Source: Desulfobacca_B sp046538075
GTDB taxonomy: Bacteria; Desulfobacterota; Desulfobaccia; Desulfobaccales; Desulfobaccaceae
Direction: 5' to 3'
Length of the DNA stretch: 64,000 nt
Assembly (NCBI GenBank): GCA_046538075.1
Contig: JBKHJN010000001.1
Location: 1 to 64,000 of the forward strand
Shown here: piece after piece, positions 17,533 through 25,839 of the stretch
How positions within the stretch are numbered: the stretch's first letter is position 1
Layout of the letters: every line of letters begins with the position of its first letter
The notes under the pieces: model-generated
The model's database searches: none
Seen by the model: the letters and a program-made list of their open reading frames with translations, nothing else
Told to the model about the DNA's origin: nothing
Program-made: the position numbers and the translations under genes

Positions 17533-18693
17533 ATGTTGATGGCCCAAGAGTTCTCTCAGAAGCCCCCTCCCGCCCTGCTATTGAAGGAGCCGGGCTTGCG
17601 GATAGTACGCCTCCGCGGTTTGCCTGGCGAGATGGGTCATGCTCACGGTCGCATGCTAGGCCGGGAGATTCGCCAGATGCGTGGTCGGGTGTTGAATTAT
17701 CTGGCCAAAATCACCGGCTGGGTGGGGGGCCTGCCGCTCTATCTGGCTCTGATGGTTCTGGCCCGGCGTTTCCGGCCCTATATCCCTGGTCCTTATTGGG
17801 AGGAAATGCAAGGGGTGGCGGCGGGGGCGGGAGTCAGTATCAATTTGATCTTATTGCTCAATGTTTTTGACGACCTGGTACAAAACTTGCCCCGTTGCTC
17901 GGGTTTGGCCGCCGAGAGCAAAGACCGCCACACCAGTTCTTGGCTGCTGGCCCGGAATCTGGATTATGCCATCTTTACCGAGGTTATGGCCCGGCTCCAG
18001 ACAGTCTTTCTGCTGCATACGGCGAGCGGCATACCTTTGGTCTCGGTGGCTTGGCCCGGGTTTGTCGGACTCTACACCGGCATGAACCAGAAGCGGGTAG
18101 CCCTGGCCCAGCTCTCCGCCATGACGGTGGACCGGACCATAGGAGGCTGCCCGGCTGGCATCCGCAATCGCCAGGCCTTGCAGCAGGGCCAGAATCTGCA
18201 ACAAGTGGCAGTCCTGATTACCGCCAGCAAAAGGACTAGCGGCAATAATCTCGTGCTCTGTAGTCCTGCCGAGGCTCAGGTGCTGGAGGTCTCTGCCCGC
18301 CATTGGCAAATACGGCGGGCTAGCCACGGCCTGATCATTGCCACCAATCATTACCAGAGTGCCAAAATGCAGGCCGTCAAAGGCCAGTTCCCGCCCCGAC
18401 CGCCATTTTCGCCGCTCTCTCCCTGGCACTTTACCGAGGCCTATAGCCACAGCCGCCAACGGCGCTTACATGCATTGGCTGCTAATGGGATAGATATGCA
18501 GAAGGCCCGAAATTTGCTGGCTGACCCTGAAGTAGCCAACCCCGGTACAGTCAGCAGCGTCATTTTTCAACCCCAAACCATGGCCATGTGCTTGGCGCAA
18601 TCCTTGATAACCCCGGTTGCAGCCGGCCGCTGGTGGCGATTGACGGATTTATTTGCGGATCTTGGCCCGGAAAGGGAGCTGATCTCGGTCTAG
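17533..18693 (+). CDS. Ntn-hydrolase, acyl-CoA:6-APA acyltransferase-like (C45)
   Basis: The 386-residue protein matches the C45/AAT-like Ntn-hydrolase pattern. A probable catalytic Cys122 (RCSGLAAES) is followed by LLARNLDY, which equates to the family's GRNxD strand. A later ATNHYQS segment is also typical. In this family the Cys becomes the new N-terminus after self-cleavage and acts on amide bonds; natural substrates are mostly unknown. The ATG at 17533 is preceded by AGGTGG with 8-base spacing and is better than GTG at 17521. No signal peptide is evident, although a hydrophobic stretch lies near residues 66-78. It is divergent from shc and shares its upstream region. Confidence 0.7.
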   Translation: MLMAQEFSQKPPPALLLKEPGLRIVRLRGLPGEMGHAHGRMLGREIRQMRGRVLNYLAKITGWVGGLPLYLALMVLARRFRPYIPGPYWEEMQGVAAGAGVSINLILLLNVFDDLVQNLPRCSGLAAESKDRHTSSWLLARNLDYAIFTEVMARLQTVFLLHTASGIPLVSVAWPGFVGLYTGMNQKRVALAQLSAMTVDRTIGGCPAGIRNRQALQQGQNLQQVAVLITASKRTSGNNLVLCSPAEAQVLEVSARHWQIRRASHGLIIATNHYQSAKMQAVKGQFPPRPPFSPLSPWHFTEAYSHSRQRRLHALAANGIDMQKARNLLADPEVANPGTVSSVIFQPQTMAMCLAQSLITPVAAGRWWRLTDLFADLGPERELISV

Positions 18694-18820
18694 TTGGCTG
18701 CCAAGGCCATGAGGCACAGAAGAAGACTGCTCGCTTTTATTGAACCAGCCCTCTACCAACTTGCTGTAATGAATGGCTTGATTTAAAATACTAATTACCT
18801 ATTCCCTCAGAGGTGAAAAA

Positions 18821-19792
18821 ATGCGGGAACGGCTGCGGAAGATATATAAACTCTTTGCTCACGATGACCGGTTGTTGATCCTGATCGACGCTGACCCTGA
18901 TTCCATTGCCAGCGCCCTGGCTCTGAAGCGGTTGCTCTGGCGCCGCATTGCCGCCTGTGTCATTTCGCCCATCCGTCCCATTACTCGACCCCAGAACCAA
19001 ACCATGGTCCGGCTCCTGGAAATTCCTCTGCTAACTTATGAGAAAGTTGATCTGCAGGAGTTTACCCGCAAGGCCTTGGTCGATGGTCAACCGGGTCATC
19101 ATGAACGATTTGCCGATATAGCCTACGATCTAATTATTGATCATCACCCCTTGCATCCCCAGACCCGGGCCCCATTCGTTGATGTTCGCCCGGATTATGG
19201 GGCGACTGCCACTATGTTGACCGAATATCTCCGGTCTGCCAAGATCAAGCCTTCCCTGAAATTAGCTACGGCGCTGTTCTACGCCATCAAGACTGATACT
19301 GCTAATTTTGAGAGTCACTCCACCGAAGCTGATATTCGGGCTTTCCACTTTTTGTTTCAGTTTACCCGTCGCGCCTTGGTCCGCCGCATTGAAATTGCCG
19401 AATTAACTCTGGGGATGCTTAAGTATTTCCGACAGGGTCTGGGACGCTGGCAGATTCGCCATGACCGGCTTTACAGCTTCGTCGGTACGGTTCCTACTCC
19501 AGATCTCCTGGTGATGCTGGCCGATTTTTTTTTGCGGGTGGTAGAGATAACCTGGAGCATTGTCGGCGGCATTTACCAGGATAAACTAATCGTCGTGTTT
19601 CGTAATGACGGCTTGCGGAAAAACGCCGGCCGACTGGCCAATAAGGCCTTTGGCAAGCTGGGCTCGGCTGGCGGCCACGCGGCCAGTGCCCGGGCTGAGG
19701 TTCCGCTGGAGGCATTGGGGGAAATCAGACCCGGTGAAGGTGATGACGACGCATGGGAAAACTTCCTGATCAGCAGGATAGAAGGAAAATAG
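18821..19792 (+). CDS. DHH-family phosphoesterase (NrnA-like)
   Basis: The 323-residue protein has the DHH-type motif I (IDADPDSIASA), a DHH triad at 107-109 (IIDHHP), and a C-terminal DHHA1 domain with a GGHAASA element near the end. These residues bind two metal ions and hydrolyse phosphodiester or phosphoanhydride bonds. Relatives (NrnA) degrade short oligonucleotides and 3'-phosphoadenosine phosphate. The start ATG follows GAGGTG at good spacing. It is 127 bp after the Ntn-hydrolase gene on the same strand and converges on prmC. The family is firm; the exact substrate is not. Confidence 0.8.
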   Translation: MRERLRKIYKLFAHDDRLLILIDADPDSIASALALKRLLWRRIAACVISPIRPITRPQNQTMVRLLEIPLLTYEKVDLQEFTRKALVDGQPGHHERFADIAYDLIIDHHPLHPQTRAPFVDVRPDYGATATMLTEYLRSAKIKPSLKLATALFYAIKTDTANFESHSTEADIRAFHFLFQFTRRALVRRIEIAELTLGMLKYFRQGLGRWQIRHDRLYSFVGTVPTPDLLVMLADFFLRVVEITWSIVGGIYQDKLIVVFRNDGLRKNAGRLANKAFGKLGSAGGHAASARAEVPLEALGEIRPGEGDDDAWENFLISRIEGK

Positions 19793-19862
19793 CTGGCGCT
19801 GGCCCCACAGATGTTCTCGCCAATAAGACCCCTCAATACTTGCTAAAATTCCTGTTTAATTT

Positions 19863-20753
19863 TTATATTGCTCGCCGGGCAAATACCACCCGCTCTACCT
19901 GGTGGTAGTCACCCCGGACCTGGCCTGGCCCATAGGCTTCCTGTGGGCTTAACAGGTCCAGAACTGCCGGGGCCTGGCTGTTTCCGACTTCCAGGGCCAG
20001 AAGTCCTCCGGGAATCAGATAGTGATGGGCCTCCGAGACCAGGCGCCGGATCACGGTTAAGCCATCAGGCCCGCCGTTTAGGGCGACCCGGGGTTCATGG
20101 TCGCGAATTTCCCGGGGCAGGTGGCCCCATTCGCTGGTGGGGACATAAGGAGGATTGGCAATGATTACCGCAAACCGGGGGCGAGGGGCCAGCGGCTCCA
20201 AGAGGTCGCCTCGGATGAAGCCGATGCGGTGTGCTACCTGATGGCGCCGGGCATTTTCCTGGGCCAGAGCCAGAGCAGCCGCGGATTGATCGAGAGCCGC
20301 TACTTGAGAATCTGGAAGTTCCTGGGCCAGGACGATGGCCAGCACCCCGCTGCCAGTGCCCACATCTAACAGGGGTCCCCCGGTTAGAGGAAAATCCTGT
20401 TGCCGCACTTGCTCTAGGACGGTCTCGATCAGAATTTCAGTCTCCGGACGGGGAATTAAGACCGCGGGGCTGACCAGAAAGTCGAGGGACCAGAATTCCT
20501 GGTGGCCGGTGATATATTGGGTGGGCTCTCCGGCCAGACGGCGTTGCATCAGGGCCTTGAAGCTGGCCACTTCACCGGCGCTCAGGGGCTGGTCATGGCG
20601 CAAATAAAGAGCCAGCCGCTCCAGACCCAGACAGTAAGCCAGCAGGACTTCGGCTGAGGCCCGGGGTTCGCTGACTCCTTTGTCACGGAAATAGCCGTTA
20701 GTCCAGCGGAGCAGGTCCATTATGGTCCAGGCTGCGCCGCGTGCGGCTTTCAT
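19863..20753 (-). CDS. prmC: Release factor glutamine methyltransferase
   Basis: The 296-residue SAM methyltransferase has motif I LDVGTGSG (GTGSG 132-136), the NPPY glutamine-binding motif at 200-203, and the FLVSPAVLIPRPETE segment typical of PrmC. It methylates the GGQ glutamine of release factors. Its ATG overlaps the prfA stop by four bases (ATGA), so the enzyme is translated together with its substrate. It ends the rpmE-DUF1385-prfA-prmC run. Confidence 0.95.
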   Translation of the reverse strand: MKAARGAAWTIMDLLRWTNGYFRDKGVSEPRASAEVLLAYCLGLERLALYLRHDQPLSAGEVASFKALMQRRLAGEPTQYITGHQEFWSLDFLVSPAVLIPRPETEILIETVLEQVRQQDFPLTGGPLLDVGTGSGVLAIVLAQELPDSQVAALDQSAAALALAQENARRHQVAHRIGFIRGDLLEPLAPRPRFAVIIANPPYVPTSEWGHLPREIRDHEPRVALNGGPDGLTVIRRLVSEAHHYLIPGGLLALEVGNSQAPAVLDLLSPQEAYGPGQVRGDYHQVERVVFARRAI

Positions 20754-21823
20754 ACCTCCTGCTGTTTCAGGGCCACGGTACGGTGATGGGAATTCAGGGC
20801 ATCCAGCAGTTCATCCAGTTCTCCGGCTAAAATCCCTTCCAACCGGTGAAGGGTAAGCCCTGGCCGATGGTCGGTGATGCGCCCCTGGGGGAAATTATAG
20901 GTGCGGATGCGTTCGCTGCGATCACCGGTGCCCACCTGGCTTTTGCGATCCTGGGCGATTTTTTGCTGCTGCTCGCGCTGTTTAAGATCTAGCAGCCGGG
21001 CCCGGAGCACCTTCAAGGCCTTAACTTTGTTTTTGTGTTGGGATTTTTCATCCTGGCAGGAGACCACCAGACCAGTGGGCAAATGAGTAAGACGCACCGC
21101 TGAATCAGTGGTATTGACGCTCTGCCCCCCGGGGCCAGAGGAGCGGAAGACATCGACCCGGATTTCCTCTGGGTTAACCTGAACGTCGACTTCTTCAGCC
21201 TCCGGTAAAATGGCCACGGTCACGGCTGAAGTGTGAATCCGGCCCTGTGATTCAGTGGCCGGCACCCGCTGCACCCGGTGCACCCCGCTCTCATATTTTA
21301 ATCGGCTATAGACCTGTTGGCCGGAGATCAAGGCGATGATCTCCTTTAACCCCCCCATGCCAGTGGGATTATGGCTCAGAACTTCAACCTTCCAGCCCTG
21401 GTTTTCCGCATAACGGCTGTACATCCGGAAGAGATCGGCGACAAACAGGGCCGCTTCTTCGCCGCCGGTGCCGGCCCGGATTTCAAGGAGGATGTTCCGG
21501 GCATCATTAGGGTCTTTGGGAAGCAGATGCAGCCGCAATTCCTCCTCCAGCCCCATCAATTCGGTCCGCAACCTCTGAATCTCCTCCCGGGCCAGGGCCT
21601 TGAATTCTTCGTCGCTCTCCTCCTTTAAGAGGACCTGGTTGGACGCCAATTCCTGGCGGACCCGTTGATAGCGCCGGAAGGTTTGAATCAACGGCACCAA
21701 CTCGGCATGTTCCCGGGCGTAATGCTGATAGCGCTCCTGATCTTTGATAACCTCAGGATTGCTTAAATTAGCTTCCAGTCCCTGGAATTTATCTTCAATG
21801 GCTTGCAAACGTTCAATAAACAT
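20750..21823 (-). CDS. prfA: Peptide chain release factor 1
   Basis: With the start at 21823 the protein has 357 residues, the usual RF1 length. It has the GGQ peptidyl-hydrolysis motif at 232-234 (SSGPGGQSVNTTDSA) and the PAT tripeptide at 188-190 that reads UAA/UAG stop codons. The ATG beginning MFIERLQAIEDKF aligns with other RF1 N-termini; a GTG 21 bp upstream (21844) is less likely. It is followed with overlap by prmC. Because it recognises UAG, it bears on the amber codon in the ankyrin gene elsewhere in the window. Confidence 0.96.
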   Translation of the reverse strand: MFIERLQAIEDKFQGLEANLSNPEVIKDQERYQHYAREHAELVPLIQTFRRYQRVRQELASNQVLLKEESDEEFKALAREEIQRLRTELMGLEEELRLHLLPKDPNDARNILLEIRAGTGGEEAALFVADLFRMYSRYAENQGWKVEVLSHNPTGMGGLKEIIALISGQQVYSRLKYESGVHRVQRVPATESQGRIHTSAVTVAILPEAEEVDVQVNPEEIRVDVFRSSGPGGQSVNTTDSAVRLTHLPTGLVVSCQDEKSQHKNKVKALKVLRARLLDLKQREQQQKIAQDRKSQVGTGDRSERIRTYNFPQGRITDHRPGLTLHRLEGILAGELDELLDALNSHHRTVALKQQEV

Positions 21824-21877
21824 GATGGTCTCGGGGTTTACCACCCCTTATCTAATTTAGACTCTTTGATTAATTTT

Positions 21878-21922
21878 ATTATAAGGCGAATCGCTTCAGG
21901 CCGCAAGCGGACACCCTGTCAA
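21878..21922 (-). promoter_or_regulatory. Promoter-like elements before prfA
   Basis: The 180-bp gap between the DUF1385 gene and prfA contains, on the minus strand, a perfect TTGACA (21917-21922) and a perfect TATAAT (21878-21883). They are 33 bases apart, too far for one promoter. A GCGATTCGC palindrome lies between them. Either element could belong to a separate promoter giving prfA-prmC their own transcript. Confidence 0.3.
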
Positions 21923-22005
21923 TTAGCAATAATCTATGGAATATTATATAGATAGTTAATTAAGTTAATAAAAATTATTAACTAAAATCAGGCGGCTGTA
22001 TCACC

Positions 22006-22941
22006 TCAGGCCGCGGTTTGCAAGGCTTCCTGTTCACTGCGGATGGCTGCCTGCAAGGCCGCCAGGGCTACCTCCAGCTGGTCATCGGCGGGTTCCCGGG
22101 CGGTAAGGTGTTGGGTCATTAGTCCCGGCCACAGGATGAATCGCATAAAGGGATGTTCGGCATGACGGCCTCCGAGCCGGATGAGTTCATAGGACAGGGC
22201 GGCGATGGGGAACATCAGGATGACCTTGAATCCTACCTGAAGCACCAGATCTAACCAGCGTCCCCAGCCGCTCAGACCGGGCAGCAGTGGGAATAGGGCG
22301 GCGAACAGAAAAATACTGAGGAGCAGGACGACCAGGATAAACGAAGTGCCGCAGCGGGGGTGCATGATCTGGTACTGGCGGGCATTTTCCAGAGTGAGGG
22401 GTTGGCCAGCCTCATAAGTAAAGATGGATTTGTGTTCCGCACCATGGTATTCAAATACCCGCCGCACTTCTTGGAAAAAAGAAATAGACCAGATATACAG
22501 CAGGAAAAAACCGATCTTGAACAGGCCGTCGATGACATGGAAGGACAATGCCTCGGTGGTTAACTCCTGTCCCCACAGTCTACCCACCAGGCCGCTGAGA
22601 TAGTGCGGCAGCAGACCGAAGAAAAACAGGGCCAGAGCAAAGGCACTGATTACTGTAATGATCATCGCCCCGGAACCTAGTTGTTCCTCTTCCTCATCTA
22701 CCGCGGCATGAGCCGAAAAGGTCAGGGCCCGGATGCCATAAAGCAGGGATTCCCAAAGGACTATCGGCCCCCGGAAAAAGGGCCAGCGCAAGAAGGGCAG
22801 CCGATCTCCCAAGAGCTTAAGGCGGTCGGCTTTGACGATGATTGAGCCGTCGGGCCGACGGACCGCGATGGTCATCACGTGGGGGGCGCGCATCATTACC
22901 CCCTCGATAACCGCCTGCCCGCCCACCGGAAAATCAGGCAT
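22006..22941 (-). CDS. DUF1385 membrane protein (YqhQ-like)
   Basis: The 311-residue protein begins with the family signature VGGQAVIEGVMMRAP. It has three or four hydrophobic segments in the middle and a conserved FEYHGAEHK motif before the last membrane part. DUF1385 proteins are widespread in Gram-positive bacteria and Desulfobacterota and often lie between rpmE and prfA, as here. Their function is not known to me. It starts six bases after the rpmE stop, so it is co-transcribed with the ribosomal protein gene. Confidence 0.9.
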   Translation of the reverse strand: MPDFPVGGQAVIEGVMMRAPHVMTIAVRRPDGSIIVKADRLKLLGDRLPFLRWPFFRGPIVLWESLLYGIRALTFSAHAAVDEEEEQLGSGAMIITVISAFALALFFFGLLPHYLSGLVGRLWGQELTTEALSFHVIDGLFKIGFFLLYIWSISFFQEVRRVFEYHGAEHKSIFTYEAGQPLTLENARQYQIMHPRCGTSFILVVLLLSIFLFAALFPLLPGLSGWGRWLDLVLQVGFKVILMFPIAALSYELIRLGGRHAEHPFMRFILWPGLMTQHLTAREPADDQLEVALAALQAAIRSEQEALQTAA

Positions 22942-22947
22942 CGTCCC

Positions 22948-23181
22948 TTACTCCGAGGCTTCGCTTTCTGAAGCTTTTTTCTGGATCTTGGAGTATTTTC
23001 GCAAGAAACGATCTACCTGCCCGGTAGAGTCCACCAGCTTCTGTTTGCCGGTGAAAAACGGGTGGCACTTGGAGCAAATCTCCACCCGGATATTCTCTTG
23101 GGTAGAGCCAGTGGTAAATTCATTGCCACAGGCACAACGCACCGTAGTCTGATAATATTTGGGATGGATATCCTTTTTCAT
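22948..23181 (-). CDS. rpmE: 50S ribosomal protein L31
   Basis: The 77-residue protein has the L31 pattern MKKDIHPKY with the zinc-binding cysteines Cys16, Cys18, Cys36 and Cys39 (CxC and CxxC), so it is the zinc-containing paralogue. The acidic Ser/Glu-rich tail is common. It has an unusual leader: the Shine-Dalgarno GGAGG is 14 bases from the ATG, and a small hairpin lies between them. It heads the rpmE-DUF1385-prfA-prmC run with its own likely promoter. Confidence 0.97.
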   Translation of the reverse strand: MKKDIHPKYYQTTVRCACGNEFTTGSTQENIRVEICSKCHPFFTGKQKLVDSTGQVDRFLRKYSKIQKKASESEASE

Positions 23182-23182
23182 C

Positions 23183-23200
23183 GGTTAGGCTTTAACCTCC
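23183..23200 (-). promoter_or_regulatory. rpmE ribosome site with intervening hairpin
   Basis: GGAGG (23196-23200) is 14 bases from the rpmE ATG instead of the usual 5-9. A 5-bp stem, GGTTA with TAACC, spans the gap and pairs the last two G bases of the ribosome site. Folding could shorten the distance or block the site, which hints at feedback control; L31 leaders are known in other phyla. Confidence 0.4.
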
Positions 23201-23218
23201 GTTTTTTCTTATCCTTAT

Positions 23219-23247
23219 ATTATGCTTATTTTTAACCAAAAAATCAA
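23219..23247 (-). promoter_or_regulatory. Candidate promoter for rpmE operon
   Basis: On the minus strand TTGATT (23242-23247) and CATAAT (23219-23224) are 17 bases apart. The -35 element overlaps the last codons of mutM. A CCAAAAATC/GATTTTTTGG hairpin at the mutM end could stop upstream transcription. Confidence 0.5.
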
Positions 23248-24116
23248 GATTTTTGGTCATTGAGGATTCCCCGCCGGGCTTTAAAATCCGGATTTGGGCG
23301 GGCTTGGCAACCGGGGCAGAAAAAACTGCTGCGACCGGCCTGGACCAGGCGCTCAATCGGGGTGCCACAGCGAGGGCAGGGTTCTCCGGCCCGGCCATAT
23401 ACTTTCAGCTGGGGGTAGAACCTGCCGATCTCTCCCTGGCTGTTTTTGAAGTCGGAGATGGTGGTGCCCCCCAGACGGATGGCGGCCCGCAAGATGTGGC
23501 GTATGGCCTTGATCAATATCTGCCAATCCGCGTGTGTCAATTCTCCTACCGGAGTCTGAGGATGGAGACCGGCGGCAAACAGGATCTCGCTGGCATAGAT
23601 ATTGCCAATGCCGGCGATAATCCGGCCATCCAACAAGAAATTCTTGATGGGCCGCTGGCGCCCCTGGGTTAGCGTCAAGAGCCGCTCAGGGGTCAGATGC
23701 CGGGAGAAAGGCTCCAGCCCCACTGCGGCCAGAGGCAGGGGCTTAACCCCTGGAGGATAGATCAGGAATTGACCAAAACGTCTGGTGTCCTGAAAAACCA
23801 GGGCCCGGCCGTCATCCAGATGGATACTTAGGTGACCGTGGGGTAGGGTAGGGATGGGGGGCTCAAACAGCAGCAGGCTGCCGCTCATTCCCAGATGAAT
23901 CAACAGGGTGGCCCCTTGATCCAGGTGGAATAACAGGTACTTGCCCCGCCGAGAAAGTTTTTCGATGCAATGGCCGATGGCCAGACTCGTCAGTTCTTGC
24001 TGGGTTGATTGCTGCCGTAGCTGCTTTTCGCCGAAGGTCAGGGCGTTGATCCGCCGTCCGGGGAGATGCAAGGCCAATTCCCGGCGAATAACTTCGACCT
24101 CTGGGCCTTCCGGCAT
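23244..24116 (-). CDS. mutM: Formamidopyrimidine-DNA glycosylase
   Basis: The 290-residue base-excision repair enzyme has catalytic Pro2 and Glu3 at the N-terminus (MPEGPEVEVIRREL), the conserved lysine Lys59 in RRGKYL, and a C-terminal zinc finger with CPRC and CPGC pairs. It removes 8-oxoguanine and formamidopyrimidines from DNA. It starts six bases after the stop of the upstream unknown gene, so it is probably in one operon with that gene and the RdgC-like gene. Confidence 0.95.
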   Translation of the reverse strand: MPEGPEVEVIRRELALHLPGRRINALTFGEKQLRQQSTQQELTSLAIGHCIEKLSRRGKYLLFHLDQGATLLIHLGMSGSLLLFEPPIPTLPHGHLSIHLDDGRALVFQDTRRFGQFLIYPPGVKPLPLAAVGLEPFSRHLTPERLLTLTQGRQRPIKNFLLDGRIIAGIGNIYASEILFAAGLHPQTPVGELTHADWQILIKAIRHILRAAIRLGGTTISDFKNSQGEIGRFYPQLKVYGRAGEPCPRCGTPIERLVQAGRSSFFCPGCQARPNPDFKARRGILNDQKS

Positions 24117-24122
24117 GGGAGC

Positions 24123-24659
24123 CTAAACCTCGGCGGTCATCCAGGCCTTGAGGCGCGGCAGTTCCACTGTCTTCCAATCCGGACTCAGGCGGAGTTGTAA
24201 GAATTCGGCAAACAGGCTGTCGAGGATGTCAGTGACTTCCTCAATCTGGGCCATCTGGTCAAAAAAGTGGGCTTCGTCGTCTTGGTCGCCAGGGCTGGGA
24301 CCGGCAGTGCATTTCAGGCCCTTGACTTCGAAGGTGGTTGCCTTCAAGGTAAGAGGCCACTCCAACCCCTCCCGGGCGACCTTAAGGTGCAGCTCCTCCA
24401 GAGTCTTGCCCTGCCGTAAGCCCAGGCGGGCTTCCTGGTGGTCGGAATGACTGCCCTGGACTGCCAAACTCTGGTAATATTCTCCTTCCCCGACCTCCAG
24501 CCGCAATTTCTCCCCGACTTCCAGAGACAAAGGTTTCTGTCCGGCCAGATGGACAGTGCCGTCAGGATTTTCTTCGCTCTTGAACCATAGCCAGGTCAGG
24601 AATTCCCGGCCCAGAAAGCGATAGTTCAACAGCCGTTCCACTATATCCATGTTAGTCAT
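24123..24659 (-). CDS. Unknown protein between rdgC-like gene and mutM
   Basis: I do not recognise a family. The 178-residue protein is acidic and soluble, with no signal or membrane segment. Its start is the ATG that overlaps the stop of the RdgC-like gene (ATGA), so translation is coupled; a longer frame to 24704 would overlap by nearly 50 bp. It has a repeated Leu/Glu pattern and a predicted helical C-terminal half. Its tight placement between a recombination-associated gene and a DNA repair gene suggests a nucleic-acid role, but this is positional inference only. Confidence 0.6.
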   Translation of the reverse strand: MTNMDIVERLLNYRFLGREFLTWLWFKSEENPDGTVHLAGQKPLSLEVGEKLRLEVGEGEYYQSLAVQGSHSDHQEARLGLRQGKTLEELHLKVAREGLEWPLTLKATTFEVKGLKCTAGPSPGDQDDEAHFFDQMAQIEEVTDILDSLFAEFLQLRLSPDWKTVELPRLKAWMTAEV

Positions 24660-25276
24660 GCCTGGGCCTCCAGTGAGGGGATGAGGCTTTCCAGGGCCTG
24701 CCATTGAGACTCTATTTTTAACAGGCTCTGGCCCAGCGTATAGGGAAATAGGAGGTAGAGATCGAGCTCAAAGGTATCCCGAAACAAGGTCTCAAAGACT
24801 TCTCGCACCTTGGGGCTGGTGCTAAACAGCCATAACCGTCCTTGGGCCGGGCTCCAGACCACATCGTACAGATGGGGTTGGGGCATCTGACGCCTAAGGA
24901 GTTCTTGCATTACTGTTTCTTTCAATTCTGCCTTCTGAGCCCGGCTCAAAGTCCGGGTTTTTTGCCGGGTTTGGATGGATTCGGCCAACAGATAATGTTT
25001 GCGGAACAGCGCGGCGGGGACTTTACGGGTATCGATGCGCAGCGAAAATGTCAGGTATTCCCCCTTATGGGCACTCCCCTGGTGGAAATCATTTTCCAAC
25101 AGGTTGTCTAACTCCACCCACCCTATAGACTTTTCCTGACTGCTGTCGTCGATGTCCAGGAAACTATTTTTCTTCAGACAATTGTCAACCCAGGAGAGAA
25201 AATCACCGGGGAGCTCTCCTTGAACCATATAGCGGCAAAAACTCACAGACTTGGACAATATTCCCATCTTGATCAT
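24656..25276 (-). CDS. RdgC-like recombination-associated protein
   Basis: The 206-residue protein resembles the RdgC family, with an N-terminal segment GILSKSVSFCRYMVQGELP and later an LYDVVW.P..G.LWLFS.S stretch. RdgC of E. coli binds DNA as a ring dimer and restrains RecA. This protein is about 100 residues shorter than E. coli RdgC, as seen for short forms in other phyla. The start is ATG at 25276 or at 25267; AAAGGAG lies two bases before the first and eleven before the second. It leads the operon with the unknown protein and mutM. Confidence 0.65.
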   Translation of the reverse strand: MIKMGILSKSVSFCRYMVQGELPGDFLSWVDNCLKKNSFLDIDDSSQEKSIGWVELDNLLENDFHQGSAHKGEYLTFSLRIDTRKVPAALFRKHYLLAESIQTRQKTRTLSRAQKAELKETVMQELLRRQMPQPHLYDVVWSPAQGRLWLFSTSPKVREVFETLFRDTFELDLYLLFPYTLGQSLLKIESQWQALESLIPSLEAQA

Positions 25277-25620
25277 TTCTCCTTTCTGGCCCTCGGCATC
25301 CTAACCAAAAATATTGATAAAAGCAAGCTCATTAAACCTGATCGTTGACATTGTCCCGATATCTCGCAATTCTGTTATTACTCCAAGCACTTAAAAGGTT
25401 GATCTGAGGGGAGGGGGCTATGACCCTTAGCCCTTCTCCCAGGAGCTGTTTTTTTCAAACCCCCAATCCGTTTATTTTCTGACCTGAGTAATAATTCCAA
25501 TAATTTGGTAGATAGGAAGGGAAAGAAGTAGCTTTAGCAGATTCCGGCGGCCGGTCTTGGTTTATATTATAAGAGTACGGGCGGCCAACGCCTTATTTGA
25601 AGAGCGCGGCCACTCTAATT
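25277..25620. other. Intergenic region with one hairpin
   Basis: No gene is seen in these 344 bp. An imperfect inverted repeat at 25409-25420 and 25428-25440 (GGGAGGGGGCTA against TAGCCCTTCTCCC) is followed on the plus strand, eight bases on, by seven T residues. That is terminator-like, but no plus-strand gene feeds into it. On the minus strand, where the neighbouring genes lie, there is no T-tract. Confidence 0.4.
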
Positions 25621-25836
25621 TCAAAAAAGCATCTGCAGAAAATGGTCGTGGTACTCTTTCAGTTCTTGGTGACATTCGCCACAATAGAAATGGACCCCTC
25701 CTAAGATTTCCGACTCATCGCTGGTTGCGGTAAAGCTGCCATCCTCATTTTGCACATAAAAAGTGGTAATGGTGACCTCTTCCGCCACTTCATAGAAATC
25801 CGTATCATTACCGCAGTATGGGCAAACAATCCTCAT
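25621..25836 (-). CDS. Small zinc-ribbon protein
   Basis: The 71-residue protein has two CxxC pairs, CPYC at residues 5-8 and CGEC near residue 53, which probably hold one zinc ion. The region between them is acidic. It has no signal peptide. Small zinc-ribbon proteins of this type are usually conserved but uncharacterised. It starts three bases after the stop of the TPR lipoprotein gene and is probably co-transcribed with it. No function can be assigned. Confidence 0.65.
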   Translation of the reverse strand: MRIVCPYCGNDTDFYEVAEEVTITTFYVQNEDGSFTATSDESEILGGVHFYCGECHQELKEYHDHFLQMLF

Positions 25837-25839
25837 CCG

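Noticed and set aside
24660..24704. Longer start for the unknown gene after the RdgC-like gene
   Set aside because: It overlaps the upstream gene by about 50 bp, while the ATG at 24659 gives a standard ATGA coupling.
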